Positions 62,124-64,000 of a stretch of DNA of 64,000 nt are shown one piece after another. The notes beneath the pieces are model-generated. The model had not been told where the DNA came from. It ran no database searches and saw nothing but the letters and a program-made list of their open reading frames with translations. Source of the stretch: Suillus spraguei. Lineage: Eukaryota; Basidiomycota; Agaricomycetes; Boletales; Suillaceae. The stretch spans positions 310,001 to 374,000 of the forward strand of contig JABCPU010000002.1 in the NCBI GenBank assembly GCA_016800925.1, written 5' to 3'. Every line of letters begins with the position of its first letter. The stretch's first letter is position 1. A program made the translations under genes and the position numbers.

Positions 62124-63106
62124 GGTCAATTGGACTTGAGCTCTGCAATCACTTGAGATAATAAGACTAACTGAAATGGTAGTTTATTCTCACAATTCAT
62201 GTCGTAACCACGTGCCCGAAATCATCGATCATGCTGTGTTTCCGCTAAGTTGGTTTCCGGCCGCCACCGTAGTACGGTAGGTAAGGATATCAATAACATA
62301 ATATCTTTTGTGGAAGAATTCCCGCAGCATTTTAAAAGTCGTAGTGTCGTCTATACCTCGTTAGAAGTGCTTTCCAAACTCTAGACCAATTGATTCTAGA
62401 TTCTAATGGACAAATAGTGTTGGCGTGTACAACATACATAGTCACAGAGTTTGGAAGGCTCGTTTAAAACACTGACGAAAGTCTGATGGCGATACATCGG
62501 CACAAAGAATATAGTTTTCTAAATGCTGCGGGAAGTCCTAGTCATAGTCTGATAGGCTCGTTTAAACGTTGTGGGAGGTCCCAATCATCTACAATATAGG
62601 CTCGTTTAACCACTGCGGGAAGTCCAGTCATCCATAACATAGTCCGATAGGCTCGTTCAGGAAGACCCAGTCATCCATAACATATTCTGATAGGCTCGTT
62701 TATGTTTTGAACGTTCTTCTAGATATATTTTTGACATGCCGACTTGCAAGGCACTCGGCACGTCGGCACCAGGACTTTGCCTTGAACATAGATTTACAAG
62801 AAGTCAAGTAAGGTTTGTTATCGTGGACTTGCCGAGAGACAGCCGCGTAGAAAAAACCAGGGCGTGGTAACTCAGTGCAATCGACAACATCAACACCTAT
62901 ACAGAGTAAGAGAGAATCCAAGACGAACCTTTCGGTGAGTGAGGTTTCGGTACCAGTCACTCTCATGCGTACTCGACATCATACGACTCACTGTATCAGA
63001 TAAGCAAACCCTTTGTCAGATAAGATTTCCCACTGTGACGTTATTCGAACTCCGAAAACCCTTTCTTAGGCGCTCTGAAATTGGATCTTCTCTTTCATCA
63101 TCCACC
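62124..63106. other. interval between TAF9 and ISU1 with minisatellite
   Basis: It contains the promoters of both divergent genes and, at 62457-62705, a degenerate tandem repeat. The ORF at 62700-62966 (minus) has no recognised feature. Confidence 0.5.
62457..62705. repeat. degenerate minisatellite, ~43-51 bp units
   Basis: GGCTCGTTTAAAC or close variants begin units at about 62457, 62554, 62598, 62649 and 62692. Each is followed by a CTGCGGGAAGTCC-like and GTCATCCATAACATA-like block. Unit spacing varies (about 97, 44, 51, 43 bp), the first gap being roughly two units. Confidence 0.8.
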
Positions 63107-63840
63107 ATGTTCCGCCTGGCACTCACAAAGACCGGACTCAGCTCTGCAATAGCACCAAAGGCTGCAAGAGCCGGTGTTGCACCAGTCCTCGCCCGTGGTT
63201 ACCACCAGAATGTTATTTCGCATTACGAGAGCCCAAGAAATGTAAAAGTCATGTTTTCTACAGTTCTGTTACGACGACTCAATATACCCCTGTTATTCCA
63301 GGTGGGCTCTCTACCCAAACATGATATTGATGTCGGTACTGGGTTAGTTGGAGCGCCCGCGTAAGTTCCTTTTTTCTCCTCCTTTCAGTTCTAACTATTA
63401 TGCCTATGGATCAGTTGTGGAGATGTCATGAAGCTCCAAATCCGAGTGGACGAAAGTGGCATCATTAGCGATGTCAAGTTCAAAACGTTTGGTTGTGGTA
63501 GCGCCATTGCTTCGAGCTCATACATGACTGAGCGCGTCAAGGGTCTCACCCTTGAGGAGGCAGGCAAAATCAAGAATACTGAAATTGCAAAGGAGTTGTG
63601 TCTTCCTCCTGTGAAGCTTCATTGTTCGAGTGAGTCTTCTGTCACACGGTGCATTTGTGAATATATTTAACATACGTTATTTTAGTGCTGGCAGAGGATG
63701 CTATTCGTTCCGCTATTCGGGATTATCGGGCAAAGCGGAGTAAGCTGACTGAAGGTCACAAAGCCGGCTTCATCGATGTAACCCAAAGTGTAGTTACCGG
63801 AGAAACAGTGGCCACTGCTCATCCCGGTATACCTGCATAG
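63107..63840 (+). CDS. ISU1: mitochondrial iron-sulfur cluster scaffold ISU1
   Basis: Four exons (63107-63241, 63302-63360, 63415-63629, 63686-63840) give 187 residues. Residues 1-32 are Arg/Ala/Lys-rich and acid-free (mitochondrial presequence), ending before [19 protein letters not shown]. All three cluster-ligand cysteines are present ([32 protein letters not shown]), as is the LPPVK loop bound by the Hsp70 chaperone. Isu1 assembles Fe-S clusters delivered by Nfs1 and frataxin (family knowledge). After IRDYRAKR there are about 30 extra residues (to HPGIPA) not found in yeast Isu1. Confidence 0.94.
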
Positions 63841-64000
63841 ATAGACGTTTTCTCGAGTTGATGCTTCTTCATGTGCTGTCTTTGTGCAATGTGCACGTCC
63901 TATCATTTTTCCCATATTCATGTTCGCATCAGTTTCTGCATTTATGTTCGCATACTTTCAAAATGTCCTAGGTTGGATGATTTGTATTACCACGCCGTAA
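63841..64000. other. 3' flank of ISU1
   Basis: No gene is seen in the last 160 bp. Confidence 0.5.

Noticed and set aside
62457..62705. CRISPR-like array
   Set aside because: Unit spacing is irregular, the units themselves are degenerate, and the genome is eukaryotic.

Overview
This window is fungal nuclear DNA, most likely from an agaricomycete (mushroom-forming basidiomycete). Genes are dense and cut by many short introns (about 45-85 bp, almost all GT-AG). Exons can be tiny (9, 13 and 15 nt), and proteins such as CDT1, RCK-type kinase, SEC12/PREB and a membrane GH9 enzyme have the look of basidiomycete orthologs. I assembled exon chains by hand, checking reading phase across every junction. 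I found no rRNA, tRNA, CRISPR or prokaryotic operon.

Layout. 0.9-4.1 kb: alpha/beta hydrolase and CDT1 (convergent). 5.9-10 kb: a tandem pair of CCCH zinc-finger paralogs. 10.6-14.5 kb: RhoGDI, COQ2 and RPB8 in a row on +. 14.8-17 kb: YTP1-type membrane protein (-). 18.5-20.9 kb: MFS transporter (+). 21.4-27.1 kb: Ser/Thr-rich single-pass membrane protein, PKA regulatory subunit and PHO85 kinase (all -). 27.5-30.7 kb: Utp12-domain nucleolar protein (+) and a HERP-like ubiquitin-domain membrane protein (-), convergent. 31.9-35.5 kb: a Ste11-like pseudokinase and a Gfo/Idh oxidoreductase (-). 36.7-39.2 kb: Crinkler-like header plus kinase locus (+). 39.8-41.9 kb: GH9 glucanase (+). 42-44.6 kb: gene-poor, with a 672-bp inverted-repeat element. 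44.6-50.8 kb: MET10, uracil phosphoribosyltransferase, RRP8 (-). 51.3-53.7 kb: HerA-like P-loop ATPase (+). 54.1-58.8 kb: RCK-type kinase and NIPA magnesium transporter (-). 59.3-61.1 kb: SEC12 (+). 61.3-62.1 kb: TAF9 (-). 62.5-62.7 kb: a minisatellite. 63.1-63.8 kb: ISU1 (+).

Most genes are housekeeping: replication licensing, RNA polymerase, ribosome biogenesis, ubiquinone, sulfite reduction, Fe-S assembly, ER export, cAMP signalling. They are not a functional cluster. The accessory or unusual material is the CCCH pair, the pseudokinase, the Crinkler-like kinase and the HerA-like ATPase.

The strongest window-wide signal is a set of single-base reading-frame breaks in conserved genes (RPB8, PKA regulatory subunit, RRP8, MFS, HERP-like, SEC12). 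Most sit at short G/C runs and have intact homologous sequence on both sides. Because several of these genes are normally essential, base-level assembly error is the simplest explanation, and automated gene models here should be distrusted. Family assignments rest on recalled family patterns, not database searches.
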